Positions 16,739 to 25,892 of a stretch of 64,000 nt of DNA are shown here, piece after piece (position 1 is the stretch's first letter; every line of letters begins with the position of its first letter). Under the pieces are notes generated by a model, which was given only the letters and a program-made list of their open reading frames with translations, did no database searches and was not told the origin of the DNA. The position numbers and the translations under genes were made by a program. The DNA is taken from NCBI GenBank assembly GCA_023269615.1, contig JAHFSY010000007.1:1-64000 (forward strand), in the 5' to 3' direction. This stretch comes from Verrucomicrobiota bacterium (GTDB lineage Bacteria > Verrucomicrobiota > Verrucomicrobiia > JABWAM01).

Positions 16739-19700
16739 ATGAGCTCCTCCCCCTTTGTCCATCTTCACCAGCACACGGAGTACTCGCTCCTCGACTCCAC
16801 GGTGCGGATCGCCGACCTCATGAAAAAGGCGAAGGCTTGCGGCGCCCCCGCCGTCGCGATGACCGACCACGGAAATCTCTACGGCGCGATCGAATTCTAC
16901 CAGGAAGCGGAAAACGCCGGCCTCAAGCCCATCATCGGCTGCGAAGTGTACATGGCTCCCGGCAGCCGTCTCGACAAGGACGCCGCCAGCGCGCGCGATG
17001 CCTCCTATCACTTCCTTCTTCTCGCCCAGGACGAGATCGGTTACCGCAACCTTCTCAAGCTCGTCACCGAGGCTCATCTCACCGGATTTTATTACAAGCC
17101 GCGCATTGACCGCGATCTTCTCTCAAAACACCACCAGGGTCTCCTCGCCACATCCGCATGTCTCAAGGGGGAGGTCGCCTTCAACCTGATGAACGGCCAG
17201 CGCGACAAGGCGCTCGACTTTGTCCGCTTTTGCAAGGACCTCCTCGGAGACCGCTTCTACCTTGAGGTGCAGAACCACAGCATTGAGGCCCAGCGCCGCA
17301 CCAACCCCGAAATCGCCGCCATCGCCAGGGAACACGACATCAAGCTCGTCGCGACCAACGACGTCCATTACATCGAAAAGGATCACGCATCCGCGCACGA
17401 CGCCCTCATCTGCATCGGTACCGCGTCGCTTCTCAATGACGACAAGCGCAAGCGGTATTCCACGCAGGAATTTTATTACAAGACTCCGGAGGAAATGAAG
17501 ATCGCCCTCGGCGAATATCCCGACGCGCTCAAGAACACGCTCGAGATCACCGAACGCTGCAACCTGCTCATTGATTTCAAAACCAACCGCTACCCCTCCT
17601 TCGAACCGCCCGCCGGCAAGACCCGCTCTGAATACTTGCGCGAACTCGTCAACGAGGGCATTCAGCAACGCTTTGGATTTGATCCCCACGTCAAATCCCC
17701 CAGGCCGGAACAAAAAATCATTCTCGATCGCATGAACCTCGAACTCTCGGTCATGGAGAAAACCAGCTTTCTCAGCTACTTTCTCATTGTCTGGGATTTC
17801 ATCCGTCACGCCAAAAGCAAGGGTATCCCCGTCGGTCCGGGACGCGGTTCCGCCGCCGGCAGTCTCGTTGCCTACGCGCTCGGCATCACCAACCTCAACC
17901 CGCTGCTCTACAATCTTCTTTTCGAGCGCTTCCTCAACCCTGAACGCGTGAGCCCGCCCGACATTGACATTGATTTCTGCTACAACCGCCGCCCCGAGGT
18001 CATCGAATACGTCCGCCAGAAATACGGCAGCGAAAACGTCGCGCAGATCATCACCTTCGGCACCATGGGCGCCAAGGCCGTCGTGCGCGATGTCGGCCGC
18101 GTGATGGGCCTGCCCTACGGCGACACCGATCGCCTCGCCAAGATGATTCCCAACGAGTTGAAGATGACGCTCGACAAGGCCCTGAGCATCAGCCCCGACC
18201 TGAAAAACGCGGTCAAAACCAATCCCGCGACCGCCGAGCTCATTGACACCGCAAAAACCCTCGAGGGCCTTTCGCGCCAGAGTTCCGTCCACGCCGCGGG
18301 CGTCGTTATTTGCGGCGAACCGCTCGACCATTTCGTCCCGCTCGCCCGTGATAAAAGCGAGGCCATCGTCACGCAGTATCCCATGAAGGCGCTCGGCTAC
18401 CTCAACCTTCTCAAGATGGACTTCCTCGGGTTGAAAACACTCACCGTCATCGAAGACGCGCTCGACATCATCGAGAAGCAGAAGGGCAGGCGGCTCGATC
18501 CCGACTCGTTTGACCTCGCCGACAAAAAAACCTTTGAGCTTCTCAACCGCGCCGACACCACTGCGATCTTCCAGCTGGAAAGTCCCGGCATGCGCGATCT
18601 GTCGCGCAAGTTCGGCATCACCAAGCTCGAGGAAATCTTTGCGCTCATCGCCCTCTTCCGCCCGGGCCCCATGGACCTCATCCCCGAATTCATCAAGCGC
18701 AAGAACGGACAGACCCCGATCCATTACGATCATCCATTGCTCGAGGGCATCTGCAAGGAGACCTACGGAATGATGATCTACCAGGAGCAGGTGATGCAGG
18801 CCGCAAGCGCGCTCGCGGGCTTCTCCCTCGGAGGATCCGACATCCTCCGCCGCGCCATGGGAAAAAAGGATGTCTCCGAAATGGCCAGGCAGCGCGCCCT
18901 TTTCGTCAAGGGATGCCACGACCGCAATAAAATCCCGAAGGAGAAGGCGGAAAAGATTTTCGACCTGCTCGAAAAATTCGCCGGTTACGGATTCAATAAA
19001 TCCCACTCCGCCGCCTACGGCATCATCACCTACCAGACGGCCTACCTGAAGGCCAACTACACGGTCGAGTTCATGGCCGCCGCGCTCTCCAACGAACTCA
19101 ATGACAAGGACAAGGCCACCTCCTACATCAACAATTGCCGCGAGATGGACATCGAGGTCCTGCCTCCGAGCGTGAATGAGTCGGAACAGCTTTTCACCGT
19201 CGTGGACGATCATCAGATCCGCTTCGGGCTCGCCGCCATCAAGAATGTCGGCACAGGCGCCGTGGACGCCATCATCACGGAACGCAAAAAATCCGGGCCG
19301 TTTAAAAACATCTTCGACTTCTGCGTGCGCCTCGACAGCCGCCTCGTCAACAAGCGCGTGCTGGAAAGTCTTGTGAAATCCGGCGCGTTCGATTTCACAA
19401 AACTCACCCGTCGCCATAACTTTGAGCTCATTGACCGCGCCCTCGGCATGGGAGCCTCCCTCCAATCCGATCGCGCCAAGGGACAGGTTTCGCTATTTGC
19501 CGAGGATTCCCCCGAACGGCAGGCCGAAGCCGAGTCCGGACCGCCCGTCACCGAGTGGCACCAAAATGAGCTGCTCGCCTTTGAAAAGGAACTCCTCGGC
19601 TTCTATGTCTCGGGCCACCCGCTGAGCCATTACGCTCCCACGCTCAAACTCTTCGAACTCAAAACCACCACGCACCTGGGCGAGTTGGAGGATTCCGCTG

Positions 19701-20254
19701 ACACGCGTTTGGGCGGCATCATCACCTCCTTTCAGAAAAAACTCAGCAAGAAGGACAACCGCCCCTGGGCCATCCTTGAGGTGGAAGATCTCGACGGCGC
19801 GGTGGAAGTCCTCGTCTATTCGGACGCCTTCGAAAAATCGCAGGCATGCATCGGCCCTGAAAAAGCCATCCTCGTGTGCGGGCGCGTGGACAAGCGCGAC
19901 GACAAACCCAAGCTCATTGCCACGGACGTCTATCCGCTCGAAAATGCCAGCGAACGTTTTACGAAGTCGCTGCACCTGCACATCCCCAACACGCGTTTCG
20001 GAGTGGAGCATCTCGAGCAGATCCGTGAATTGCTGCAGCGCCACCCCGGCCCCGTCCCCGTTCTCCTGTGCATGGACCAAGCCAGCGGCGAGGTCGTGTA
20101 CATGAACACCGCCCAGGAGTTTCACGTCACGCCCGACGACAAACTGATCCACGAACTGCGCCATGTCGTGGGAGAACACTCCGTTTTCGCCAAAATCGTG
20201 GTTCCCACATCCTCCAGAAACAACCGCAACGGAAAAAACGGCCGCCCGTTCTGA
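16739..20254 (+). CDS. dnaE: DNA polymerase III alpha subunit
   Basis: The 1171-residue protein has the full DnaE1 layout. An N-terminal PHP domain opens with FVHLHQHTEYSLLD. The polymerase core has GPGRGSAAGSLV and the catalytic PDIDIDF near residues 408-414, followed by fingers and tandem helix-hairpin-helix (GYGFNKSHSAAYG). A C-terminal OB fold near 1000-1050 starts RLGGIITSFQ. It is the replicative polymerase of the holoenzyme. The length is normal for the family. It stands alone, divergent from carB and convergent with the pseudopilin cluster. Confidence 0.97.
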   Translation: MSSSPFVHLHQHTEYSLLDSTVRIADLMKKAKACGAPAVAMTDHGNLYGAIEFYQEAENAGLKPIIGCEVYMAPGSRLDKDAASARDASYHFLLLAQDEIGYRNLLKLVTEAHLTGFYYKPRIDRDLLSKHHQGLLATSACLKGEVAFNLMNGQRDKALDFVRFCKDLLGDRFYLEVQNHSIEAQRRTNPEIAAIAREHDIKLVATNDVHYIEKDHASAHDALICIGTASLLNDDKRKRYSTQEFYYKTPEEMKIALGEYPDALKNTLEITERCNLLIDFKTNRYPSFEPPAGKTRSEYLRELVNEGIQQRFGFDPHVKSPRPEQKIILDRMNLELSVMEKTSFLSYFLIVWDFIRHAKSKGIPVGPGRGSAAGSLVAYALGITNLNPLLYNLLFERFLNPERVSPPDIDIDFCYNRRPEVIEYVRQKYGSENVAQIITFGTMGAKAVVRDVGRVMGLPYGDTDRLAKMIPNELKMTLDKALSISPDLKNAVKTNPATAELIDTAKTLEGLSRQSSVHAAGVVICGEPLDHFVPLARDKSEAIVTQYPMKALGYLNLLKMDFLGLKTLTVIEDALDIIEKQKGRRLDPDSFDLADKKTFELLNRADTTAIFQLESPGMRDLSRKFGITKLEEIFALIALFRPGPMDLIPEFIKRKNGQTPIHYDHPLLEGICKETYGMMIYQEQVMQAASALAGFSLGGSDILRRAMGKKDVSEMARQRALFVKGCHDRNKIPKEKAEKIFDLLEKFAGYGFNKSHSAAYGIITYQTAYLKANYTVEFMAAALSNELNDKDKATSYINNCREMDIEVLPPSVNESEQLFTVVDDHQIRFGLAAIKNVGTGAVDAIITERKKSGPFKNIFDFCVRLDSRLVNKRVLESLVKSGAFDFTKLTRRHNFELIDRALGMGASLQSDRAKGQVSLFAEDSPERQAEAESGPPVTEWHQNELLAFEKELLGFYVSGHPLSHYAPTLKLFELKTTTHLGELEDSADTRLGGIITSFQKKLSKKDNRPWAILEVEDLDGAVEVLVYSDAFEKSQACIGPEKAILVCGRVDKRDDKPKLIATDVYPLENASERFTKSLHLHIPNTRFGVEHLEQIRELLQRHPGPVPVLLCMDQASGEVVYMNTAQEFHVTPDDKLIHELRHVVGEHSVFAKIVVPTSSRNNRNGKNGRPF

Positions 20255-20390
20255 CCCTGTAGCCGCGGCTGGCGGTGAAAAATGGGTGTAAACTCATTCT
20301 TCTCGCAAGCTTCGCCTCCGGAACATTTCCGGCCTGACACCGAAATCAAATGCAATCAGAAGTGGCCCGACCCCGAAAACGCTTGCATGG

Positions 20391-20645
20391 TTATCTCTTT
20401 ATTTTGGGTTTGGGAGTCTTGGGCGTCGTCGCGGCCTTCCCCGGTAACCCGTCTTTTTTCCCATCCGACTTTTTCTCCAGCCGGGCCCGCTGTTGATGAT
20501 CAATCGCGCTCAACTGCTCCTGCATCTGCCGAAGCACAAGCCCGTTTGCCACGATGAGCACTACCATGATCGCCAAAAGCGACATCACCAGCAACGTGGC
20601 GAAGCCGCGCTCATTTCCCGCGCGTCCCAATGGAAGCCGTTTCAT
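20391..20645 (-). CDS. Small PilX/GspK-like membrane protein, last gene of secretion cluster
   Basis: An 84-residue protein with a basic N-terminus, a prepilin-like GF followed by one hydrophobic helix (ATLLVMSLLAIMVVLIV), and a charged, Lys/Pro-rich C-terminal tail. The helix with its Met/Leu pattern resembles the N-terminus of PilX or GspK minor pilins, but the globular domain is missing. The ATG at 20645 overlaps the stop of the preceding pseudopilin gene as ATGA, supporting translational coupling. It may be a truncated minor pseudopilin. Confidence 0.55.
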   Translation of the reverse strand: MKRLPLGRAGNERGFATLLVMSLLAIMVVLIVANGLVLRQMQEQLSAIDHQQRARLEKKSDGKKDGLPGKAATTPKTPKPKIKR

Positions 20646-21124
20646 GAGCGGCCTCCCTGCACGGTTTGGAACGTGAAGAGCGGACGGACCCGGATTTCCT
20701 TCTGAATGCCCTGGAGTTCTATTTCCCAGCGCCACGACATAACCTGCGCGCCCGGGTCACGAAGCATCTGCGAAGATTTCACCCCGCGCAGAACGCGGAC
20801 CGGTGTCCCGCGCGACTTGCGCCACACCGCGGATTCCTTGAAGAAGTAAACCACCTCGCCGCCCGCCCCGGGCAAATGCAGTTCCTCGCAACCGTCCTGC
20901 GTGGCAAGGCGGGGCGCTCCCGTCGCCGCCCGCACATCCTTGCGCCAGCGTTCGCCCGCCTTGAGGGATCGAATCACATCATCCGCATTCCGTCTCAGCG
21001 CTGCGGAATTTCTCTGGCAGTGCAGGAAGGCCATCACTGACAGCGTGGAGACGGCGGCGAACACCGAGAGGTAGACCATGCATTCGATGAGCGAGAATCC
21101 ACGGATGGAAGGCTGGAGTTTCAT
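20642..21124 (-). CDS. Type II secretion-like pseudopilin (minor)
   Basis: The 160-residue protein has a short leader, a prepilin cleavage site RGFSLIE (Glu at +5) and a hydrophobic N-terminal helix. A small C-terminal domain follows with a two-Cys-poor, basic composition. This is the layout of GspH/I/J-type minor pseudopilins assembled at the inner membrane. The ATG at 21124 overlaps the upstream stop (ATGA). It is co-transcribed with the genes on either side. Confidence 0.7.
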   Translation of the reverse strand: MKLQPSIRGFSLIECMVYLSVFAAVSTLSVMAFLHCQRNSAALRRNADDVIRSLKAGERWRKDVRAATGAPRLATQDGCEELHLPGAGGEVVYFFKESAVWRKSRGTPVRVLRGVKSSQMLRDPGAQVMSWRWEIELQGIQKEIRVRPLFTFQTVQGGRS

Positions 21125-21507
21125 GGCGTGCGAATCTCCCGGAAAATCTTTCCACCCTGGTCTGGTTGATCGGGCTCCCAATCCAGGCGCACCCGCTGCT
21201 TGCCCACGTTCAGCGTGAAATGCCCCGGCGGAAGATTCTTCGCGGATTCCGCGCGCACCGTGTAAGCCTGGGCTCCTGGTTTGAAGTGCCTCCATTCCCC
21301 CGCCGCCAGGATTTCCATCTCCCCATCCACAATCTCCATCGCCACCGCGCGATGATAATACGCACGGCAAAGCTTCTGCTCATGGGCGAAGGAGTACGCC
21401 AGGGGCATCAGCGCCACCGCAATCACCCCAAGCGCGAGCATTAGCTCCATCAGGAGTGTTCCATCCTTGCGCTTTGCGACGCCACCCATGGAATGCCCGC
21501 CTACCAC
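21121..21507 (-). CDS. Pseudopilin-like protein (GspI-type)
   Basis: A 128-residue protein with a prepilin-like N-terminus (basic leader, then GTLLMELMLALGVIAVALMP with Glu at +5) and a short C-terminal domain. I chose the GTG at 21507, which overlaps the end of the upstream gspF-like gene, because a strong Shine-Dalgarno (GGGAGGG at about 21514-21520) stands just before it; an ATG at 21489 is an alternative. GspI-like minor pseudopilins are of this size. It is part of the 20-25 kb operon. Confidence 0.65.
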   Translation of the reverse strand: MVGGHSMGGVAKRKDGTLLMELMLALGVIAVALMPLAYSFAHEQKLCRAYYHRAVAMEIVDGEMEILAAGEWRHFKPGAQAYTVRAESAKNLPPGHFTLNVGKQRVRLDWEPDQPDQGGKIFREIRTP

Positions 21508-22661
21508 AACGTCCCTCCCTTGATGATTTCAATCAAAAGCTGAAACATTCCCGTTGCGAACAACCCGATCAGCAGCCCATTGAACAAGACCATGAGCGTG
21601 CGCAGCAGATGGACAGCAGTCTGTTCCTGCTGAAACGCCTTCGCATCCAGTGACTCATGCCAGCCCGCGAGCGCCTGCATGAACCCGCCCCCTCCATGAA
21701 ACGCATTTGAAAGCCGCCACCGGAACTCGCCCGTGTCATCCAGCCGCTGCATCGCCACGGCAAGCGTCATGCCCGAGCGCAAGCCTGCGAGGACGCGTTG
21801 GGTGCGGCTCATAAGCATCTCGTTGCCCGTGCTCTTGCCCGCCAGGGAGACCGCCTTTTCTTCCGTTACACCCGCATCCAGCAGGATGGCCAGCATGACG
21901 GAGAAATTACGCTGCAGGCGCTTGCGGAACCACGGGAGGCGGTACAACAATGCATCATTCCAGAATTTCAAAGGCTCCGGCATGAATCTCGACGCGATGG
22001 GATACAAACAAACCAGGCTGACCGCGAAGAACGCGATCCAAATGGCGATCAGGAACCACTCATGCCAGGCAAACCATACATTGCTTGGGAATGGCAGCTC
22101 GTTACCCATGCCGATCATGTCTCTCATGATCATCAGGAACTGAGGCATGATCTTGACCTTGAGAAACGCAAAGACGCCCGACATCCAGCACAGGGTCGCC
22201 ATGGCGGTCACACAGCTGGTTGTCACGCTCATATGCAACGGATCCTCCTTCATCATGTGCCGGGCGGCGGGCAGGACCTTGCCCACGTCACCCATCTCGT
22301 CACCCACTCCGAGCAAGGCCACGATTTTATCGGGCAGGAATCCAGGGATGCATTTCAGTGCATGGCCCAAGGGCATGCCGGCTTCCATGCATTGAACCAG
22401 GAGATTGAATTTCTCTCCCAGGATTCTTTCCCCATGCGCGGCCAGCGCGACGATCGCCGTCCTGGCGTTTTGACCCGATCGTAAACCCACCTCCAGGATG
22501 TTCAAAAACATGCGGGCACGTTCCCTCTGTCGTTGGGGCAAACGGACCAGGAAATAGATCAGCCCCAATCCGCCCAAAACCAGGCCGATCACCACGACCC
22601 CCGCGACCAGGAGCAGGATCAGCACCCCGATTCCTTCAGAATCCTCCAGCAGGTTCATCAT
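21501..22661 (-). CDS. GspF-like membrane protein, divergent paralogue
   Basis: The 386-residue protein has an N-terminal transmembrane helix (about 12-40) and two T2SF-like repeats, each with the conserved G(L/M)RSG or AG(V/M) turn before a long helix (ILEVGLRSGQNA, ILLDAGVTEEKA). Further membrane segments lie near 150-170, 205-230 and 355-378. The extra N-terminal helix is unlike a standard GspF, so it is a diverged paralogue of the upstream GspF. Two different platform-like proteins in one operon suggest a hetero-oligomeric platform; that is inference. Confidence 0.7.
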   Translation of the reverse strand: MMNLLEDSEGIGVLILLLVAGVVVIGLVLGGLGLIYFLVRLPQRQRERARMFLNILEVGLRSGQNARTAIVALAAHGERILGEKFNLLVQCMEAGMPLGHALKCIPGFLPDKIVALLGVGDEMGDVGKVLPAARHMMKEDPLHMSVTTSCVTAMATLCWMSGVFAFLKVKIMPQFLMIMRDMIGMGNELPFPSNVWFAWHEWFLIAIWIAFFAVSLVCLYPIASRFMPEPLKFWNDALLYRLPWFRKRLQRNFSVMLAILLDAGVTEEKAVSLAGKSTGNEMLMSRTQRVLAGLRSGMTLAVAMQRLDDTGEFRWRLSNAFHGGGGFMQALAGWHESLDAKAFQQEQTAVHLLRTLMVLFNGLLIGLFATGMFQLLIEIIKGGTLW

Positions 22662-22679
22662 GTTGGATAAGAGTTATTC

Positions 22680-23660
22680 CTAACTTCCCAGCGTGTTGAT
22701 CAATCTGAAGATGATCCACGTATAGGAATACACCTGGCACAGGATCATCATGCCAAGAAATACGATTGTCATGGGAAAGACCACGTAAAGGAGCATCTCG
22801 ACCTGGTGCACTGCCTGCACATGGTAGCTTTCGGCAGCGCGATTGAATCCATCCGCCAAATCCTCCCGCCCGCTGCCGACCATCCAGATGAACATGGGAG
22901 GAAACGCACGCCCCGGCTGGGCAATGTCCATGAACCTCCCGCGCCCATCCGCGAGGGCAGTTTGCCAGCGAAGAAGTTCGCCGCCCGCAGGAGTGTCCTT
23001 TTCCAGTTCCGCCACCAGCTTCAGGGCGTCGGATAGATTGGATCCGCCTTTCAGCATGAGGCCCATGGCCGAGGCGACTTGGGACAGGCCGGCCTCCTTG
23101 AACGCCGGCAAGCGCCAGCGGAGATGACGGCGCGCGCGCGGCACGAGCAGGGCGCCCAGCATGAAAAGGAAGGCGAAGCCAATGACGACCAGTGGCAGCC
23201 AAAAAAAGACAACAAACCTGCCCGGTATCGAAGCGCCACCCAGCAGGCTGCCAAACGCATCCCCGGCCGAAGTGGTGCAAAAAAATGTGATCACAAGGCA
23301 CAGGGCCAGGGCCATCGCGAGCACAATGAGCGGATATACCATCAGCCCCTTGAGCCGCACCCAGATGGAGTTCACCCTCTGGTAGTAATCAGCGAGCATG
23401 AGCAGCACGTCCGGCAGATTGTTGGACTTGGCGCCGATTTCCAGCATTCGCACGTAAAACTCCGGCAACTTCCGTGCCGCCAGCGCCTCCCTGAGCGGAG
23501 TTCCCTCCGCCAAATCTTCCCGTAGCTTTTGCAACTCCGCCTTCAGCGAACCATTCCCCATCGAGGCACAGAGCTGCTTCAATGCGCCTTCCAGGGGAAT
23601 GCCGTCCTTCAGCATCCCAGCCAGTTGCCGGTTGAAGAACGCAAACTCGTCAGGCTTCAT
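22680..23660 (-). CDS. GspF/PilC-type platform protein
   Basis: The 326-residue protein has a first T2SF domain beginning FNRQLAGMLKDGIPLEGAL (residues 8-26) and a second beginning SAMGLMLKGGSNLSDAL. Three membrane helices lie near 110-130, 150-172 and 295-320. This is the standard GspF layout. The ATG at 23660 overlaps the GspE-like stop codon (ATGA), so the two are coupled. Confidence 0.8.
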   Translation of the reverse strand: MKPDEFAFFNRQLAGMLKDGIPLEGALKQLCASMGNGSLKAELQKLREDLAEGTPLREALAARKLPEFYVRMLEIGAKSNNLPDVLLMLADYYQRVNSIWVRLKGLMVYPLIVLAMALALCLVITFFCTTSAGDAFGSLLGGASIPGRFVVFFWLPLVVIGFAFLFMLGALLVPRARRHLRWRLPAFKEAGLSQVASAMGLMLKGGSNLSDALKLVAELEKDTPAGGELLRWQTALADGRGRFMDIAQPGRAFPPMFIWMVGSGREDLADGFNRAAESYHVQAVHQVEMLLYVVFPMTIVFLGMMILCQVYSYTWIIFRLINTLGS

Positions 23661-24727
23661 ATGCCGATCACCCGTTGACACTCGGTCTCGCTGGTCACGC
23701 CCCGCTCCCTCAATGCGCGTGCGGATTCCTCCAGCGATTTTCCGGGCTGGAGCGACTGGATTCCGTGATCCCGAATTTGCGCGCGCAACGACTCGTCCAC
23801 ATGCAACCACTCCGTCACCGGCGCCCGTCCCGCAAAGCCAGTATTCAAACAAACCCCGCATCCCTTCCCCCCGCAACCAGGGCAGACCCTCCTCACCAGG
23901 CGCTGGTTCAACACCAGCCCGATCACCGAAGTCACCGCATGGTGATCGGGACACATCACCATCAGGCGCTCCAGGACGCCGCGGCACGATCCCGCGTGAA
24001 TCGTGGAAATCACCATGTGCCCCGTCAACGCCGCCCTCACCACGATGCCCGCCGTCTCGTCGTCCCTGATCTCGCCGATCACCAGCACCTGCGGATCCTG
24101 ACGCAACAAATGACGCGCCGCCTTGGAAAACGTCAGGCCCCGTGCCTCGCTCACCTCCGTCTGCATCACGCCCGGAATAATCCGCTCCACAGGATCCTCC
24201 ACCGTGATGATCTGCCGCCCGCCCAGGCCGGCCAGATGACGCAGGCACGCGTAAATGGTCGTCGTCTTCCCGCTTCCCGATGGCCCCGTCAATAACAACA
24301 GCCCGGAGCTCTGTCCCAGAAAACGCTCCAGTTGCGTGCAGATGTCCGGAGGAAAGTCCAGCTCGCGCAATGATTTCGCCGCGGCATCCGTGAACAGGCG
24401 CAGCACGATCTTTTCGCCCGTGACGGTGGGATAGGTGGCCACCCGGATGTCGTGGCTGGAACCCACCTCGGATTTTTCAATCCGCCCATCCTGCGGCATG
24501 GATTCCTGATACGTTTTCATCTTGGCGAGAAACTTGATGCGCCCAAACACGCGGTCGGCAATCTCCATCGGCACGGTGGAAACCGGTGTCATCAGGCCGT
24601 CCAGGCGGAAGGAAACCAGCGCGGCTTGATCCGCCATGTGCAGGTGAATGTCGCTGGCTCCGGCCTTCTCCGCCTGATGAATCAAATCATCCAGAATCTT
24701 GGGAGCTGATAATGATTCTGTGCTCAC
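23657..24727 (-). CDS. GspE/PilB-type secretion ATPase, short form
   Basis: The 356-residue ATPase has Walker A GPSGSGKT (148-155), an Asp box (TVEDPVERI), Walker B (VLVIGEIRDDET) and a His box (HMVISTIHAG). The C-terminal tetra-Cys zinc knuckle CPGCGGKGCGVC is typical of GspE and absent from PilT. It lacks the N-terminal N1 domain of most GspE proteins, starting directly at the N2 domain (KAGASDIHLH). The start is a GTG at 24727 with an AAGGA-type site 10 bp upstream, 4 bp after the NTP-transferase stop. It powers pseudopilus or pilus assembly. Confidence 0.85.
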   Translation of the reverse strand: MSTESLSAPKILDDLIHQAEKAGASDIHLHMADQAALVSFRLDGLMTPVSTVPMEIADRVFGRIKFLAKMKTYQESMPQDGRIEKSEVGSSHDIRVATYPTVTGEKIVLRLFTDAAAKSLRELDFPPDICTQLERFLGQSSGLLLLTGPSGSGKTTTIYACLRHLAGLGGRQIITVEDPVERIIPGVMQTEVSEARGLTFSKAARHLLRQDPQVLVIGEIRDDETAGIVVRAALTGHMVISTIHAGSCRGVLERLMVMCPDHHAVTSVIGLVLNQRLVRRVCPGCGGKGCGVCLNTGFAGRAPVTEWLHVDESLRAQIRDHGIQSLQPGKSLEESARALRERGVTSETECQRVIGI

Positions 24728-24731
24728 AAAA

Positions 24732-25622
24732 TCAAATCCTTTCCGGATAAACTCCGGCCTCCACCAATGCGCGGATGCCTGCGGACACATGCGGACGGTC
24801 CTCCTGGTACGTGACTCCATACCATTGCTCCTGCGTCGGCAGCACCTTAACGCGGGCGCGATCCTCGGCCACCAGGCGGTTCACCACGGTGGGAATATAG
24901 AACTCTGATTTCTCTTCACCCCCCTTTGCCTTCAAGAATTCCCCAAACTGGCGGCGCAGGTGATCGAAGATGGACGGAGTGAATCCCCACAGATTCATGG
25001 AAACAAATTCGTCACCGGAAAAGGAATGCTTCTCCGTGCATTTTGCGCCGGTTCCTGATTTTTCGATTTTTGTCCGCTCCACCACGTTGCGGAGAAAGCC
25101 CTGCTCGTCGGTCTCGCATACGCCGCGCGAAACGGTTCCGAATTCGGAAAGCGTCTTTCGCAACACAAATCCCACCATCGCATACGTGGCCATGTCGGAA
25201 TCACGGGCGGTCTTCAGGAAATCAGCCATCGCGAGGAACGAGGACGAACCGTAGAAATCATCCCCGTTGATCACGGCAAACGGTTCCCGGATTTCATGTT
25301 CCGCAACAAGGATCGCGTGACCGGTCCCCCACGGTTTTTTTCGTCCCGGTGGGACTGTGAAACCGGACGGAACCATGTCCAGCTCCTGAAACGCATAGCG
25401 CACATCGGTTTTCTTCTCAAAGCGTCCGCCCACCGCCTCGCGAAACGTGCTCTCGATGTCGCGGCGGATCACAAACACGATCTTTCCAAAACCCGAGCGC
25501 AACGCATCGTGAATCGAGTAATCAATGATCGTCTCGCCGGACGGCCCAACCGGGTCCACCTGCTTGAGCCCCCCATAACGGCTGCCCATTCCGGCTGCGA
25601 GAACCAGCAAGGTGGGTTTCAT
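24732..25622 (-). CDS. GalU-like sugar nucleotidyltransferase
   Basis: The 296-residue protein starts with the NTP-transferase signature LAAGMGSRYGGLKQ (residues 8-21) and has GTGHAILVAEHEI and INGDDFYG, the latter for Mg2+ binding. It should couple a sugar-1-phosphate to a nucleotide. The exact sugar cannot be told: it belongs to the NTP_transferase family close to UTP-glucose-1-phosphate uridylyltransferases. It is the first gene of the leftward operon that continues into the GspE-GspF-pseudopilin genes, separated from GspE by 4 bp. Confidence 0.75.
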   Translation of the reverse strand: MKPTLLVLAAGMGSRYGGLKQVDPVGPSGETIIDYSIHDALRSGFGKIVFVIRRDIESTFREAVGGRFEKKTDVRYAFQELDMVPSGFTVPPGRKKPWGTGHAILVAEHEIREPFAVINGDDFYGSSSFLAMADFLKTARDSDMATYAMVGFVLRKTLSEFGTVSRGVCETDEQGFLRNVVERTKIEKSGTGAKCTEKHSFSGDEFVSMNLWGFTPSIFDHLRRQFGEFLKAKGGEEKSEFYIPTVVNRLVAEDRARVKVLPTQEQWYGVTYQEDRPHVSAGIRALVEAGVYPERI

Positions 25623-25644
25623 GCCAGTCCAATCCGGTTCGGAT

Positions 25645-25885
25645 CAGAGGTCTCGCGCAAAGACGCAAAGACGCAAAGTTTACCCGCCGTGGCGGGCCCT
25701 TGTTCCCGGGTCTTCCGCAGATTTCGCAGATGGACGCAGATTTCCAGAAATGCATTCAACCCCGGCATTCCGTTCGTCACCTTGGTGACGAACGGAATGC
25801 CGGGGTTGGGATCATGGGCCTTTGCGCCTTTGCGCCTTTGCGCGAAACCCTTTGAAATCCTGTAGATCATGTTAATCCTGTCAAA
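25645..25885. repeat. R2 composite repeat with perfect 24-bp-arm hairpin
   Basis: It runs as GCAAAGACG units, a CGCAGATT block, CATTCA, a hairpin at 25757-25808 (perfect 24-bp arms, loop CTTG), GGATCATGGGCC, TTTGCGCC units and an AATCCTGT tail. The inner stem ends in GTCAC as in the copy at 1724-1775, but the rest of the stem is GC-rich and different. It fills the 270-bp gap between two leftward genes. Confidence 0.82.
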
Positions 25886-25892
25886 AATCCGA

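Noticed and set aside
17123..19465. 780-codon open frame antisense to dnaE
   Set aside because: It mirrors the dnaE codons (GC-rich third positions) and matches no family; dnaE is certain.
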